From an uncultured Bacteroides sp. (lineage in GTDB: Bacteria; Bacteroidota; Bacteroidia; Bacteroidales; Bacteroidaceae), in assembly GCA_905198575.1 (NCBI GenBank), contig CAJKDC010000003.1, positions 1 through 64,000 of the forward strand: 64,000 bases of DNA. Direction: 5' to 3'. Made by a program: the position numbers and the translations under genes. Positions within the stretch are counted from its first letter, which is position 1, and every line of letters starts with the position of its first letter. Below, piece after piece: positions 36,170 to 46,132 of the stretch. The notes beneath the pieces are model-generated. The model was not told the DNA's origin. It saw only the letters and a list, made by a program, of their open reading frames with translations, and did not search any database.

Positions 36170-36220
36170 ATAAAAACAAAAATACCCCGTCATTGAGCAA
36201 TTGCACCAATAACGGGGTAT
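36170..36220 (-). terminator. Intrinsic terminator after the S9 peptidase gene
   Basis: On the minus strand a perfect 9-bp stem (ATACCCCGT, plus-strand positions 36212-36220, with ACGGGGTAT, 36182-36190) is followed by TTTTTGTTTTT. It closes the GSCFA-murF/alr-S9 transcript. Confidence 0.85.
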
Positions 36221-36245
36221 CCAGAATCAGAACGGTACGTATATA

Positions 36246-38669
36246 TCAGCGTCGTGGTATATCCACCGAATCTTCCTTACGGCCTTTCAGATATTCCGAG
36301 AAGAAATCCACCATACGCCAGTAAAAATATTCATCCATCGTACCGAAAGCGTGCCGCTGTCCGGGCAGAATCAGCAAGTCAAAACGCTTGTTGGCTTTAA
36401 TCAGTGCATCTACCACACGGATGGTATTAGCAGGATGCACGTTATTGTCTATATCGCCATGCACCAGCATCAAGTGACCTTTCAGTTGCTTCACGATTTC
36501 AGGGTTGGTAGCAATCTTATAGACAAAGGTTGTATCGCCTTGCTCGGTTATCTCTTCCTTTACACCGTGATGGGTTTCACTCCACCAGCGGTTATAGATG
36601 CGGTTGTCATGATTGCCCGCACACGATACAGCTGCTTTATAGAAATCGGGATACTGGCAAATGGCTGCTGTAGACATAAATCCACCGCCCGAATGTCCGT
36701 GAATACCAACACGGTCAATATCGATAAACGGATAACGGGCTGCCAGCTGTTCCACTGCGGCTTTATGGTCGGCCAGCGGATAATCGCGCATATTGCCGTA
36801 GCCATAGTTGTGATACCATTTGGAGCGGCTGGGATGTCCACCACGCTGTCCTACGGAAATAACAATGAAACCGGCCTGAGCCAGACGGTCGGTACGTACA
36901 CTCATACGGGTAAACGGATAGTAAACAGCCTCTACCTGTGGTCCGGGATAGACATAATCAATGATAGGATATACTTTGGTAGAATCAAAGTTGAAGGGTT
37001 TGTACATCACACCATACAAGTCGGTCACTCCGTCAGCTGCTTTTACCTTAAACAGTTCCGGGAACTGATAACCGGCTGCTTTCAGCTGCGAGAAATCGCT
37101 TTCCTGCAAAGTCATGACTTTGCGACCATTGGTATCCAGCAGATCGGCACACGGCACGGTATTCACTCTGGAATAGTTGTCTACAAAGAAACGAGCCTCA
37201 TCGTCTACTTCTACCTGATGGAAGTAATCGCCTTTGGTGAGCTGCTGCAAACCGCTGCCGTCTGTCTTTACTTTATAGAGATGTTCGTAATACGGATTTT
37301 CGTCCTCATTGCGCCCATTAGCCGTGAAATAGATGGTGCGTGTTTTTTCGTCTACCTTCAAGACTTGCTCCACATGCCAAGGTCCTTTGGTGATGCGGTT
37401 TTTCAGATTCCCGTGTTCATCGTACAAGTACAAATGGGCCCATCCGTCGCGTTCGCTCCACTGTACCAGTTCCTTGCCTCCCTGCAATACAAAGATGGGG
37501 CGGGTTTCCTGATAAGTATTCATACGCTCTTTAATAATAGGAACAATAGAATCGGCTCCTATCGTATAGGTACAAACATCTATGCGATGCAAGTCACGAC
37601 TGCTGCGAGTCAGGAAGAAGCGGTTATTGTCGCCCTGCCATACGGCAGAACGGTATTCCTTGTCGCGCTCTTTCTGCTGGATCGGACGGTATTCCAAACT
37701 GATGGTCTGGTGCTTGTAGGCATCTACCTTTACCTGCTTGCGGGTGTTGTTTGTCATGTCGAAAACAAACAGATAATCAATCGGAGCCTCCATTTCTCCG
37801 GGCATCTGGTAACGGTAGCTTTCCAGTGTAGGACGGGGCTGCGCTACGGAGTTGATAACCCAAAGTTTTTTTACAGCACGTTCGTCGGTTACATTTACGG
37901 CAAAGTGCTTTGAGTCGGGTGACCAGCAGCCTCCCCATACGCTGCGGCGTTTGCCGTTGCACAGCGTATCGGTATTCAGCATGCTATAAGGTATGCCGTA
38001 ACCAAAAGCTTCGGTGCCATCGGTCGTCAACTGAATTTCGACAACCGTACTGTCTTTTTCGTTTTTTCTCAGTTTTTCGTAGTCGGCAATGCTCATTTTA
38101 TACAGATTGCAGTCTTTTGCATAGACTACCGTCTGACCGTCCGGTGAAACATTTCCCCAACTTAAGTCTTTAAGCGGTTCTTCGGCATCTACCAGATGTG
38201 TGAGTTTGCGACTGGAAGAATCGTATGAAAAATAAAATACTTTCTTTTCTTTTTTCTTCGGGTCGTCCTTAGCAGGGCACTCGCGTGTAGAAGTTACCTG
38301 GAAAGTAAATGTACGTCCGTCTTCCTTTGCCTTCAGGTTCTCGATGGGCAGATGACGGGCTTCGAACGGATCTTGCACGATTTCGGTAAGCTGTGCTGCC
38401 AGCTCTTCACGGTCGAACAGCAGCTGCTTGCTGCGTGCAGAAGGGTCGACTACGTACCAGAATGTTCCTTCACTGGTTTTATATTCGAACCAGAAACGGT
38501 TTCCCTGCTGGAACCAGTGTGGGTCGACCAGTGTAGAAAACAGCAAATGGTCCAACTTTTCTTTGGTAAACTTCTCGGCCTGCAAATATTCGGGCAAGCG
38601 TTGCTGTGCACCGGCCTTTACAGTTAAAAACAATAATCCTAAAACAACAATTAATCGGGTTATCTTCAT
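36246..38669 (-). CDS. S9 family (dipeptidyl peptidase IV-like) serine peptidase
   Basis: An 807-residue periplasmic prolyl-oligopeptidase family enzyme with signal peptide ending GAQQ. The N-terminal 500 residues form the beta-propeller-type domain, and the C-terminal 270 the alpha/beta-hydrolase. The catalytic triad is S660 (GHSGGG), D741 (HGDIDNNVH) and H773 (GQRHAFG). The VYPGPQVE segment near 575 is the family's conserved pocket-forming stretch. DPP-IV-type removal of Xaa-Pro or Xaa-Ala dipeptides is likely, but the double-Glu motif of true DPP IV was not located with confidence. It starts 15 bases after the murF-alr stop and probably shares its transcript. Confidence 0.88.
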   Translation of the reverse strand: MKITRLIVVLGLLFLTVKAGAQQRLPEYLQAEKFTKEKLDHLLFSTLVDPHWFQQGNRFWFEYKTSEGTFWYVVDPSARSKQLLFDREELAAQLTEIVQDPFEARHLPIENLKAKEDGRTFTFQVTSTRECPAKDDPKKKEKKVFYFSYDSSSRKLTHLVDAEEPLKDLSWGNVSPDGQTVVYAKDCNLYKMSIADYEKLRKNEKDSTVVEIQLTTDGTEAFGYGIPYSMLNTDTLCNGKRRSVWGGCWSPDSKHFAVNVTDERAVKKLWVINSVAQPRPTLESYRYQMPGEMEAPIDYLFVFDMTNNTRKQVKVDAYKHQTISLEYRPIQQKERDKEYRSAVWQGDNNRFFLTRSSRDLHRIDVCTYTIGADSIVPIIKERMNTYQETRPIFVLQGGKELVQWSERDGWAHLYLYDEHGNLKNRITKGPWHVEQVLKVDEKTRTIYFTANGRNEDENPYYEHLYKVKTDGSGLQQLTKGDYFHQVEVDDEARFFVDNYSRVNTVPCADLLDTNGRKVMTLQESDFSQLKAAGYQFPELFKVKAADGVTDLYGVMYKPFNFDSTKVYPIIDYVYPGPQVEAVYYPFTRMSVRTDRLAQAGFIVISVGQRGGHPSRSKWYHNYGYGNMRDYPLADHKAAVEQLAARYPFIDIDRVGIHGHSGGGFMSTAAICQYPDFYKAAVSCAGNHDNRIYNRWWSETHHGVKEEITEQGDTTFVYKIATNPEIVKQLKGHLMLVHGDIDNNVHPANTIRVVDALIKANKRFDLLILPGQRHAFGTMDEYFYWRMVDFFSEYLKGRKEDSVDIPRR

Positions 38670-38684
38670 ACTACTAAAAAATTA

Positions 38685-41150
38685 TCAGCCTTGGAAATAA
38701 ACACGTTTCACACGATTGGATACGCTGGTAAGCACTTCGTACGGAATGGTATCCAAGAGGTCGGAAAGCACTGTTACGGGCAGGTTATCACCAAAAATAA
38801 TCACCTTATCTCCTTCACGGCAGTCGATGTCGGTTACATCAATCATGCAAACGTCCATACAGATATTGCCTACATAAGGAGCTTTCTTACCGTTCACCAG
38901 ACAATAGCCCCGGCCATTGCCCAAATGTCTGTTCAAGCCGTCGGCATAACCGATAGGAACTGCTGCAATTCGGGAATCGCGTTCCAAAATGCCTTTCCGG
39001 CCATAGCCTACGGTTTCTTCCTTGGGCACATCGTGGATTTGCAATATTGTGGAGCGCAGTGTGCTGATATTATGCAGCATTTCGTTCGTAAACGGGTCTA
39101 CACCATACAGTCCGATTCCCAGACGCACCATTTCGAACTGTGCACCGGGATAGCGCTGAATGCCGGCTGTATTGCAGATATGGCGGATTATCTTAAAGCT
39201 GAAGCCTTCCTGCAACTGGGCAGCGGCTGCCTCGAATACTTCTATCTGACGGCGGGTAAAGGTATCCAGTCTCTCGGTATCACTTCCCACCAGATGCGAG
39301 AATACCGAACGGGGGATGACGGAAGTCTGCTTGTGCAGGCGCTCTACCAGACGCGGAATTTCGGCCGGAGCAAAACCCAGACGGTGCATACCGGTATCTA
39401 TCTTTATATGGATAGGGAAATTGGTGATACCTTCGCGTTCGGCTGCCTTGATCAGTTCTTCCAGCAAATGGAAACTGTAGACTTCCGGTTCCAGCTTGTA
39501 ATCGAACAAGGTTTTAAAAGCGGTCTGTTCGGGATTCATGATAATGATAGAGCTGGTAATACCGGCTTTTCGCAATTCGGAACCCTCGTCGGCTACGGCT
39601 ACTGCCAGATAGTTTACCCGCTGGTCTTCCAATGTTTTGGCTATTTCATAAGAACCGGCTCCATAGGCTGAAGCTTTTACCATGCATACGATTTTGGTAT
39701 CCGGTTTCAGTTTGTTCCGATAGTAGTTCAGATTGTCGACCAATGCGTTCAGATTGATTTCCAGAGTGGTTTCGTGGACTTTCAATTCCAGCAAATCGGT
39801 TATCTTATCAAACTGAAAAGTTCTTGAACCTTTAATCAGCACGATTTCATCGTGCAACTGGTTGAGCAGACCGGAGTTAAGCAGCTCAGTCGTAGAGCGG
39901 AAGAAATATTTTTCCAGTTCGAAACGTGAGGAAGAAGAAGCGATATCTTCGCCTACACCAATGAGCTTATCTACGCCACGACTGTGAATCAGGTCGGCTA
40001 CCTGTCTGTAAAGCAACTTGCTGGTCTGGCCTGTTTCCAATATATCCGAAAGGATAAGCGTGCGCTTGCGCATTTTATCTTCCGACCGGCGTTGCATAAA
40101 GTCCAATGCGATGTCCAGTGAAGCCAAATCCGAATTGTAGCTGTCGTTAATTAAGGTACAGCCGTTCTTGCCTTCCTTCACTTCGAGACGCATGGCTACC
40201 GGTTCCAGTTTTGCCATACGTTCGGCTATCTGTTCCGGAGGAAGCATCATGTAAAGTGCAACGGCCAGACAATGAATAGAGTTTTCGATGGAAGCATCGT
40301 CTATAAAAGGAATGGTATACGAGCTGGGCAGACCGATATATCTGTAATAGATGGTAGTGTGAGTCTCTTCTTTGGTTATTTTTTCGATAAACAACGGACG
40401 CTCGTTGTCTTTTCTGGACCATGCGATTTCTCTGGCTGTAAACAAGGACTTGGTCACACAGCTACTTATAACTTCATTATCGCCATCGTAAATAACGACA
40501 TCACAGTCTTTAAACAGCAGCAGTTTTTCCATACATTTATCTACCACCGAAGAAAAATTTTCCTGATGGGCTCCACCTATATTAGTAAGGATACCGATGG
40601 TAGGCTGTATAATCGGTTTGAGGGCTTCCATCTCACCCATTTCGGAAATGCCGGCTTCGAAAATACCCAGCTCTGTATGTTCATTCATCAGCCAGATAGA
40701 AAGCGGAACACCGATTTGAGAGTTATAGCTTCGGGGAGAACGGGTGATTACCCTTTCCGGACTCAGCAACTGATAAAGCCATTCTTTCACAATGGTCTTA
40801 CCATTACTGCCGGTGATTCCCACAACCGGAACCTGAAACTGTTCGCGATGATGAGTAGCCAGTTTCTGCAACCCTTTAAGCGGACGATCTAATACCAGAA
40901 AATTGGCATCTTTATATTCGCTTGCTTTTTCGGGAAGGTCGCTCACTACAAAATTGCGTACTCCACGTGTATATAAATCATAAATGTATTTGTGTCCGTC
41001 GTTTCGCTTGGTCTTCAGAGCAAAAAACAAAGTTTCTTCGGGGAAACATAACGAACGGCTGTCTGTAAGAATCCAATCGACATGAGCAGGTGTCGTTCCA
41101 ACCCGCGTTGCTCCCATTATGGAAGCTATTTCTTCAATATTGCTTGACAT
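38685..41150 (-). CDS. murF-alr: Bifunctional MurF ligase / alanine racemase fusion
   Basis: An 821-residue natural fusion. Residues about 1-450 are the UDP-MurNAc-tripeptide:D-Ala-D-Ala ligase, with the ATP motif GITGSNGKT at 111-119, GILTNIGGAH near 190 and an INDSYNSD segment near 325. Residues about 455-821 are a PLP-dependent alanine racemase with the PLP lysine in MVKASAYGAGS, HIKIDTGMHRLGF near 580 and a VGYGRKG segment near 690 holding the second catalytic Tyr region. One protein thus makes D-Ala and attaches D-Ala-D-Ala to the wall precursor. The fusion is typical of Bacteroidetes. It overlaps the GSCFA gene by 25 bases. Confidence 0.96.
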   Translation of the reverse strand: MSSNIEEIASIMGATRVGTTPAHVDWILTDSRSLCFPEETLFFALKTKRNDGHKYIYDLYTRGVRNFVVSDLPEKASEYKDANFLVLDRPLKGLQKLATHHREQFQVPVVGITGSNGKTIVKEWLYQLLSPERVITRSPRSYNSQIGVPLSIWLMNEHTELGIFEAGISEMGEMEALKPIIQPTIGILTNIGGAHQENFSSVVDKCMEKLLLFKDCDVVIYDGDNEVISSCVTKSLFTAREIAWSRKDNERPLFIEKITKEETHTTIYYRYIGLPSSYTIPFIDDASIENSIHCLAVALYMMLPPEQIAERMAKLEPVAMRLEVKEGKNGCTLINDSYNSDLASLDIALDFMQRRSEDKMRKRTLILSDILETGQTSKLLYRQVADLIHSRGVDKLIGVGEDIASSSSRFELEKYFFRSTTELLNSGLLNQLHDEIVLIKGSRTFQFDKITDLLELKVHETTLEINLNALVDNLNYYRNKLKPDTKIVCMVKASAYGAGSYEIAKTLEDQRVNYLAVAVADEGSELRKAGITSSIIIMNPEQTAFKTLFDYKLEPEVYSFHLLEELIKAAEREGITNFPIHIKIDTGMHRLGFAPAEIPRLVERLHKQTSVIPRSVFSHLVGSDTERLDTFTRRQIEVFEAAAAQLQEGFSFKIIRHICNTAGIQRYPGAQFEMVRLGIGLYGVDPFTNEMLHNISTLRSTILQIHDVPKEETVGYGRKGILERDSRIAAVPIGYADGLNRHLGNGRGYCLVNGKKAPYVGNICMDVCMIDVTDIDCREGDKVIIFGDNLPVTVLSDLLDTIPYEVLTSVSNRVKRVYFQG

Positions 41151-42118
41151 AGTGTTATCTCATTTTGGACGTCTAAATACGGGAATTTTTCTTTAAGTTC
41201 TTGTATCTTTAACAGATTTTGACTTATAAACTGGTAATAAGCCGACGAATCGGGATAAAATGGACGATGTTCTAATGCTTTACGTATTTTTCCGAAAGCT
41301 TCAATCAGTTTCATAGTGTCAGAAGAAAAGTAAGAATCGGCAAAACATTGCCATATATAATCGACAGCTACGCTAGACGGATGAATCATATCTTCGGCAT
41401 AAAAGCGATAATCGCGCAATTCGTCCATCATAATTTCATAAGAAGGAAAGTAATGGCAGTCCGGAATACGACTGCATAACTGATGAACAGCCAGTTGCAA
41501 AACTGATTTACTGATCTGATTGCCGTGCATACTGTCTTTTACATGACGAATCGGACTGATGGTAAACAATATTTTCAAAACCTTATCCGAAAAACGGTTA
41601 CGTATCTCGGTAATCAAGTCTGTATATATAGTTACAATTTCATTAACATCCAAAAGTCTGCGTGAAAACATTTTTTCGGGAAATTTATGGCAATTCCCCA
41701 CAATTTGCCCGTCTTCTTTCTTTTCATAGACCCAGGCTGTACCCCAGGTTATCAAAATCCAGGAAGCTTGGGCCAAATTACTGGCAGAACAGGCCATACG
41801 ACTGTTTATCTTTGCCAAACAATCCTGAGAAGAAGACATGGAAAAACTGCCATGATGCATCCAACTATGCCACAAGCCATTACGCATTACCAATTCATCC
41901 TCTTTGTAAATCTTACCTTCCAGCAATTCACGCATGGCTTTCGCTATCGACAAAGGATTGTACAAAACGCCAAAAGGATTCAGGTCACACAAAAATTTTG
42001 AGGATAACAATTTATTTCCAATATGCTCGGAAAAACATGAGCCGAACAGCAAAATTTGTTCGTTATGACGAATTTCGGCAGTCCCTATAGGCAATTCTAC
42101 TTTCGTTCTAAAATCCAT
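41126..42118 (-). CDS. GSCFA-domain protein
   Basis: A 330-residue cytoplasmic protein with the namesake motif GSCFSEHIG near residue 27, followed by CDLNPFGVLYNP and a TWGTAWVYE segment near 130. The domain is related to SGNH-type esterases, and the Ser and the later D-x-x-H-like MIHPSSVAVDYIW near 250 would fit an SGNH dyad, but substrate is unknown. Its conserved place directly before murF-alr, overlapping by 25 bases, suggests a cell-envelope role. The start at 42118 (MDFRTKVELP) is preferred to the MNM start two codons earlier. Confidence 0.85.
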   Translation of the reverse strand: MDFRTKVELPIGTAEIRHNEQILLFGSCFSEHIGNKLLSSKFLCDLNPFGVLYNPLSIAKAMRELLEGKIYKEDELVMRNGLWHSWMHHGSFSMSSSQDCLAKINSRMACSASNLAQASWILITWGTAWVYEKKEDGQIVGNCHKFPEKMFSRRLLDVNEIVTIYTDLITEIRNRFSDKVLKILFTISPIRHVKDSMHGNQISKSVLQLAVHQLCSRIPDCHYFPSYEIMMDELRDYRFYAEDMIHPSSVAVDYIWQCFADSYFSSDTMKLIEAFGKIRKALEHRPFYPDSSAYYQFISQNLLKIQELKEKFPYLDVQNEITLCQAILKK

Positions 42119-42149
42119 ATTCAACCAGATACAACTATTTTTTTAAATA

Positions 42150-42187
42150 CAAAAATAGGCATTATACATATATTTATACTACTTTTG
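42150..42187. promoter_or_regulatory. Divergent -7 boxes for the GSCFA gene and dxs
   Basis: Minus-strand TATTTTTG at 42150-42157 lies 31 bases before the GSCFA start. Plus-strand TACTTTTG at 42180-42187 lies 22 bases before the dxs ATG. Both are full TAnnTTTG matches; -33 boxes are unclear. Confidence 0.5.
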
Positions 42188-42209
42188 TATTATTAAAGTA
42201 CAATGTAGA

Positions 42210-44129
42210 ATGGAAGAATACACTTCATACGAATTGTTGAACAAGATAGACAGTCCTGCAGACTTACGGCAACTGCCCCCCGAGCAATTACCGGAAGTAT
42301 GTACGGAACTCAGACAAAAAATCATCGATGAACTGTCGCGTAATCCGGGTCACTTCGGTTCAAGCCTAGGAGTGATAGAGCTTACTGTAGCCTTACATTA
42401 TGTATTTAATACCCCGTATGACCGCATTGTATGGGATGTAGGACATCAGGCATACGGACATAAAATTCTGACTGGCAGACGCGACCGTTTTTGTACGAAC
42501 CGAAAGCTAAATGGTATCCGCCCTTTTCCGTCACCGGAAGAAAGCGAATATGATACTTTTACATGCGGTCATGCATCAAATTCCATTTCTGCAGCATTAG
42601 GTATGGCCGTAGCTGCTACCTTGAAAGGGGAACAAAAACGGCACGTAGTCGCTGTAATCGGCGACGGTTCAATGAGTGGAGGACTGGCCTTCGAAGGACT
42701 AAACAATGCGTCTTCTACGCCTAATGACCTTCTCATTATACTGAATGACAACAACATGGCTATAGACCGCAGTGTAGGCGGTATGAAACAGTATTTACTG
42801 AACTTACAAACTTCACAAGGATATAACCAACTGAGATATAAACTTTCTGAAACCTTCCATAAATTGGGATGGCTGAATGAAGAAAGGAAAAAAAGCCTGT
42901 TGCGCTTCAACAACAGTCTGAAATCGATATTAACCCAACAACAGAATATTTTTGAAGGACTAAACATACGCTACTTTGGACCTGTAAACGGCCATGATGT
43001 ATTGGGACTTATCAAGACCTTGAACGATATCAAAGAAATGAAAGGTCCTAAGCTTCTTCATATCCATACCATCAAAGGAAAAGGATTTGAGCCTGCAGAA
43101 AAAGCAGCGACAATATGGCATGCTCCGGGTATCTTCGACAAAGAAACCGGAAAAAGAATTGTTGCCAATACCGAAGGAATGCCTCCTTTGTTTCAAGATG
43201 TATTTGGGCATACACTGGTAGAGCTTGCCAAACAGAATCCTAAAATCGTAGGAATTACTCCTGCCATGCCTACCGGGTGCTCCATGAGCTACCTGATGGA
43301 AGAAATGCCCGACAGGGCTTTTGATGTAGGTATCGCCGAAGGACATGCCGTTACATTTGCCGGAGGACTGGCAAAGGAGGGTATGGTGCCTTTCTGCAAC
43401 ATCTATTCTTCGTTCATGCAACGTGCTTACGACAACATTATACACGATCTGGCTATTTATAAACAACACGTAGTATTGTGTCTGGACAGAGCCGGACTTG
43501 TTGGTGAAGATGGACCGACACACCATGGTGTGTTCGACCTTGCCTATTTACGTACAATTCCGAATCTGACCATTGCCTCTCCCCTTAACGAACAAGAGTT
43601 AAGACGCCTAATGTATACAGCTCAGATGCCTGATATGGGACCGTTTGCTATACGTTATCCGCGGGGACGTGGTGTACAGACGGATTGGAAATGTCCCCTC
43701 GAAGCGATTCCGGTTGGAAAAGGACAAACGCTAAAATCGGGAACCGATATAGCTGTAGTATCTATTGGTCCAATAGGAAATACAGTAATGAAAGCTATCG
43801 AAATGGCAGAAGCAAAGCAGATGTTGTCTGTAGCGCATTATGATTTACGTTTCCTGAAACCCTTGGACGAAGAGCTATTACACCACGTAGGCAAGACCTT
43901 TAATAAGGTAATAACAGTCGAAGATGGCACACTCAAAGGAGGTATGGGAAGCGCATTACTTGAATTCTTTGCAGACAATCATTATCATCCGGAAGTCCGA
44001 AGAATCGGTGTACCGGATCACTTCATCCAACATGGCCCTGTAAAGGACTTATATAAAATATGTGGTATGGATGAAGACAGTATCTGCGATGCCATATTAT
44101 CATTCAACAACGAACAAAAAGAAAAATGA
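42210..44129 (+). CDS. dxs: 1-deoxy-D-xylulose-5-phosphate synthase
   Basis: A 639-residue thiamine-diphosphate enzyme that condenses pyruvate and glyceraldehyde-3-phosphate in the first step of the MEP isoprenoid pathway. Family marks are [19 protein letters not shown] near residue 48, [16 protein letters not shown] near 75, the TPP-binding GDGSMSGG at 151-158 with paired Asn at 165-166, FGPVNGHD near 255, and a transketolase pyrimidine domain with [19 protein letters not shown] [14 protein letters not shown] near 375. Length is normal. Its stop overlaps the trkA start by four bases (ATGA), so the two are translationally coupled. Confidence 0.97.
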   Translation: MEEYTSYELLNKIDSPADLRQLPPEQLPEVCTELRQKIIDELSRNPGHFGSSLGVIELTVALHYVFNTPYDRIVWDVGHQAYGHKILTGRRDRFCTNRKLNGIRPFPSPEESEYDTFTCGHASNSISAALGMAVAATLKGEQKRHVVAVIGDGSMSGGLAFEGLNNASSTPNDLLIILNDNNMAIDRSVGGMKQYLLNLQTSQGYNQLRYKLSETFHKLGWLNEERKKSLLRFNNSLKSILTQQQNIFEGLNIRYFGPVNGHDVLGLIKTLNDIKEMKGPKLLHIHTIKGKGFEPAEKAATIWHAPGIFDKETGKRIVANTEGMPPLFQDVFGHTLVELAKQNPKIVGITPAMPTGCSMSYLMEEMPDRAFDVGIAEGHAVTFAGGLAKEGMVPFCNIYSSFMQRAYDNIIHDLAIYKQHVVLCLDRAGLVGEDGPTHHGVFDLAYLRTIPNLTIASPLNEQELRRLMYTAQMPDMGPFAIRYPRGRGVQTDWKCPLEAIPVGKGQTLKSGTDIAVVSIGPIGNTVMKAIEMAEAKQMLSVAHYDLRFLKPLDEELLHHVGKTFNKVITVEDGTLKGGMGSALLEFFADNHYHPEVRRIGVPDHFIQHGPVKDLYKICGMDEDSICDAILSFNNEQKEK

Positions 44130-45466
44130 AAATCATTATTGCTGGAGCTGGTGCTGTAGGTACCCACTTGGCCAAGCTCCTTTCTGGAGAGAAACAGGAT
44201 ATTATCCTGATGGATGAAAATGAGGAGAAGTTAAGCAGAATGGAATCCAATTTTGACTTGATGACTGTCAATGTTTCACCCACTTCCATCTCAGGACTAA
44301 AAGAAGCAGGTGTAGCCGGTGCCGACTTGTTCATTGCGGTTACTCCCGATGAAAGTAGAAATATGACTGCCTGTATGCTTGCTACGAGCCTGGGTGCAAA
44401 AAAGACGGTAGCCAGAATAGACAATTACGAGTATCTGCTGCCTAAACATAAGGAGTTTTTTGCCAAACTGGGAGTAGACTCACTTATCTACCCTGAAATG
44501 CTGGCCGCAAAAGACATCGTAGATGCCGTAAAAATGAGCTGGATAAGACAGTGGTGGGAATTTGCCGGAGGTGCCCTGATTCTGATTGGTACAAAAATGC
44601 GTTCTACGGCTGAAATTCTGGATGTCCCGCTGCACGAACTGGGTGGAAGAAATATTCCGTTTCACATCGTTGCGATTAAACGTGGCAACAAGACCATCAT
44701 TCCGCGAGGTGATGATACCATCCAGCTAAATGATATCGTTTATTTTACAACAACCAAAAAATATATCCCATACATCCGGAAAATTTCCGGAAAAGAGCAC
44801 TATGCAGACATCCGGAATGTAATGATAATGGGAGGCAGCCGCATTGCTGTACGGGCTACTCAATATATGCCGGATTACATGAAGGTTAAAATCATAGAAA
44901 GTAATATGAGCCGGTGTAACCGACTGACGGAGCTGGTGGACGATGATGTGATGGTGATTAACGGTGACGGACGCGACATGGACTTGCTGATGGAAGAAGG
45001 CATCAAGAATACGGAAGCTTTCGTTGCACTGACCGACAGCTCAGAAACCAACATTCTGGCCTGTCTGGCTGCCAAACGTATGGGAGTAACCAAAACTGTA
45101 GCCGAGGTAGAGAATGTAGACTATATCAACATGGCTGAAAGCTTGGACATAGGAACCGTAATCAACAAAAAATTCATAGCCGCCAGCCACATTTACCAGA
45201 TGATGCTGGACGCAGATGTATCAAACGTTAAATGTCTGACCATTGCGAATGCCGATGTAGCAGAATTTATTGTTAAACCCGGCTCCCGCATTACAAAATG
45301 CGCCATAAAAGATATGGGACTTCCTAAGGGAGCAACTATTGGAGGACTGATTCGTAATGGTGAAGGTATCTTGGTAACTGGTAATACAATTGTGCAACCC
45401 GATGACCATGTTGTGGTTTTCTCTTTGGAAATGATGATTAAAAAACTGGAGAAATTTTTCAACTAA
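44126..45466 (+). CDS. trkA: Trk potassium uptake regulator TrkA
   Basis: A 446-residue peripheral protein of the Trk potassium system, with two tandem RCK units, each an NAD-binding Rossmann domain plus a TrkA_C domain. The first has [13 protein letters not shown] at residues 3-15, and the second has [13 protein letters not shown] near 233. TrkA_C segments end with [10 protein letters not shown] near 425. It binds NAD/ATP and gates a TrkH channel, but no trkH follows here; a strong terminator closes the dxs-trkA unit. The ATGA overlap with dxs is clear. Confidence 0.95.
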   Translation: MKIIIAGAGAVGTHLAKLLSGEKQDIILMDENEEKLSRMESNFDLMTVNVSPTSISGLKEAGVAGADLFIAVTPDESRNMTACMLATSLGAKKTVARIDNYEYLLPKHKEFFAKLGVDSLIYPEMLAAKDIVDAVKMSWIRQWWEFAGGALILIGTKMRSTAEILDVPLHELGGRNIPFHIVAIKRGNKTIIPRGDDTIQLNDIVYFTTTKKYIPYIRKISGKEHYADIRNVMIMGGSRIAVRATQYMPDYMKVKIIESNMSRCNRLTELVDDDVMVINGDGRDMDLLMEEGIKNTEAFVALTDSSETNILACLAAKRMGVTKTVAEVENVDYINMAESLDIGTVINKKFIAASHIYQMMLDADVSNVKCLTIANADVAEFIVKPGSRITKCAIKDMGLPKGATIGGLIRNGEGILVTGNTIVQPDDHVVVFSLEMMIKKLEKFFN

Positions 45467-45488
45467 ATCCAGCTTATTTATAACGCTT

Positions 45489-45532
45489 AAACGGCAGTTT
45501 GCTTTGAAGTCTGGCAAACTGCCGTTTTTTTT
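45489..45532 (+). terminator. Intrinsic terminator after trkA
   Basis: A perfect 14-bp stem, AAACGGCAGTTTGC at 45489-45502 with GCAAACTGCCGTTT at 45514-45527, runs into eight T residues ending at 45532. One of the strongest terminators in the window. Confidence 0.93.
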
Positions 45533-45545
45533 AACGCACATATTT

Positions 45546-45575
45546 CTTGTAAAGTAGAAAAAAACTATAACTTTG
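45546..45575 (+). promoter_or_regulatory. Promoter of the small secreted protein gene
   Basis: -7 box TAACTTTG at 45568-45575 and a partial -33 element CTTG at 45546-45549, 18 bases apart. The ATG at 45600 is 25 bases downstream. Confidence 0.5.
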
Positions 45576-45599
45576 CGAAAGTTTTCAAGATAGGTAAAG

Positions 45600-45998
45600 A
45601 TGAGTGGATTGGTAAAAAGAGTGGTTATCATAATTATGTACCTTATAATTGCAATTATAGGGGGAGCGAATTATGTATCTGCCCAAATTGCTGAATCTGA
45701 CACTGAATATACAGAAACAACCACTCAAACTTGTTTTGAGAATCCACAGGATAAAGCAGAGAGAACACTTAACTATCTGCTTAACAATGATTGGGCTGAG
45801 TTGCCGCCTGCAGCTTGGTGTGTATCAACATACACAGGTCATGATTTTAAAGCATCAGCTACATACAGATTTACGGATACGCGTACAGCCCTTAATCCCG
45901 ATGTATTCCATCCGCATAAACTGCACGCTTTTTCGATGCTTTATGGTCATACCCCTACGCTGTATTATATCTTTACATTAAAAAAAATACGTATTTAG
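45600..45998 (+). CDS. Small exported protein of unknown function
   Basis: I do not recognise this 132-residue protein. It has a good signal peptide: K6-R7, a hydrophobic core at 8-26 and a YVSA cleavage site near residue 28. The mature part is about 104 residues and has only two cysteines (TCFENPQD and AWCVSTYTG), which could form a disulfide. Repeated Tyr/Thr and a HPHKLHAF stretch occur in the C-terminal half. A matched promoter precedes it and a hairpin at 46018-46040 follows, which supports a real gene. The N-terminal half of the protein has composition like its low-GC surroundings. Whether it relates to the nuo operon is unknown. Confidence 0.55.
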   Translation: MSGLVKRVVIIIMYLIIAIIGGANYVSAQIAESDTEYTETTTQTCFENPQDKAERTLNYLLNNDWAELPPAAWCVSTYTGHDFKASATYRFTDTRTALNPDVFHPHKLHAFSMLYGHTPTLYYIFTLKKIRI

Positions 45999-46017
45999 CC
46001 AGCGGGTTCAATACTAG

Positions 46018-46040
46018 TTTCGGTATATTCAATACCGAAA
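46018..46040. terminator. Hairpin upstream of nuoA
   Basis: A perfect 9-bp stem TTTCGGTAT 46018-46026 with ATACCGAAA 46032-46040, loop ATTCA. No T run follows, so it may be a weak terminator of the preceding small gene or a regulatory element of nuo. Confidence 0.5.
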
Positions 46041-46079
46041 TCTGAAAATCTTGTATATTTTCTATTCCATGTTATGCTG

Positions 46080-46091
46080 CACAGCGCTGTG
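46080..46091. repeat. 12-bp palindrome in the nuo upstream region
   Basis: CACAGCGCTGTG is a perfect 12-base palindrome, 42 bases before the nuoA ATG. Its symmetry suits a dimeric repressor or activator site, but no regulator can be named. Confidence 0.35.
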
Positions 46092-46132
46092 TGGCACATA
46101 CATTTATACTCATTATCTAAATTTTTATCATC

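Larger units (their letters stand above)
35880..36245. other. Intergenic region with promoter, possible coding remnant and terminator
   Basis: This 366-base AT-rich gap holds, from left to right, the promoter of the outer membrane protein gene, a protein-like minus-strand frame (36003-36160) without a credible start, and the terminator of the S9 peptidase gene. Nothing else was recognised. Confidence 0.5.

Noticed and set aside
36003..36209. Full 68-codon minus-strand frame as a functional small gene
   Set aside because: Its only start codon lies inside the terminator of the S9 gene. I kept only the 3' part as a possible remnant.
36351..37913. 520-codon plus-strand frame over the S9 peptidase gene
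   Set aside because: The opposite strand carries a complete peptidase with catalytic triad; the plus-strand product has no recognisable motif.
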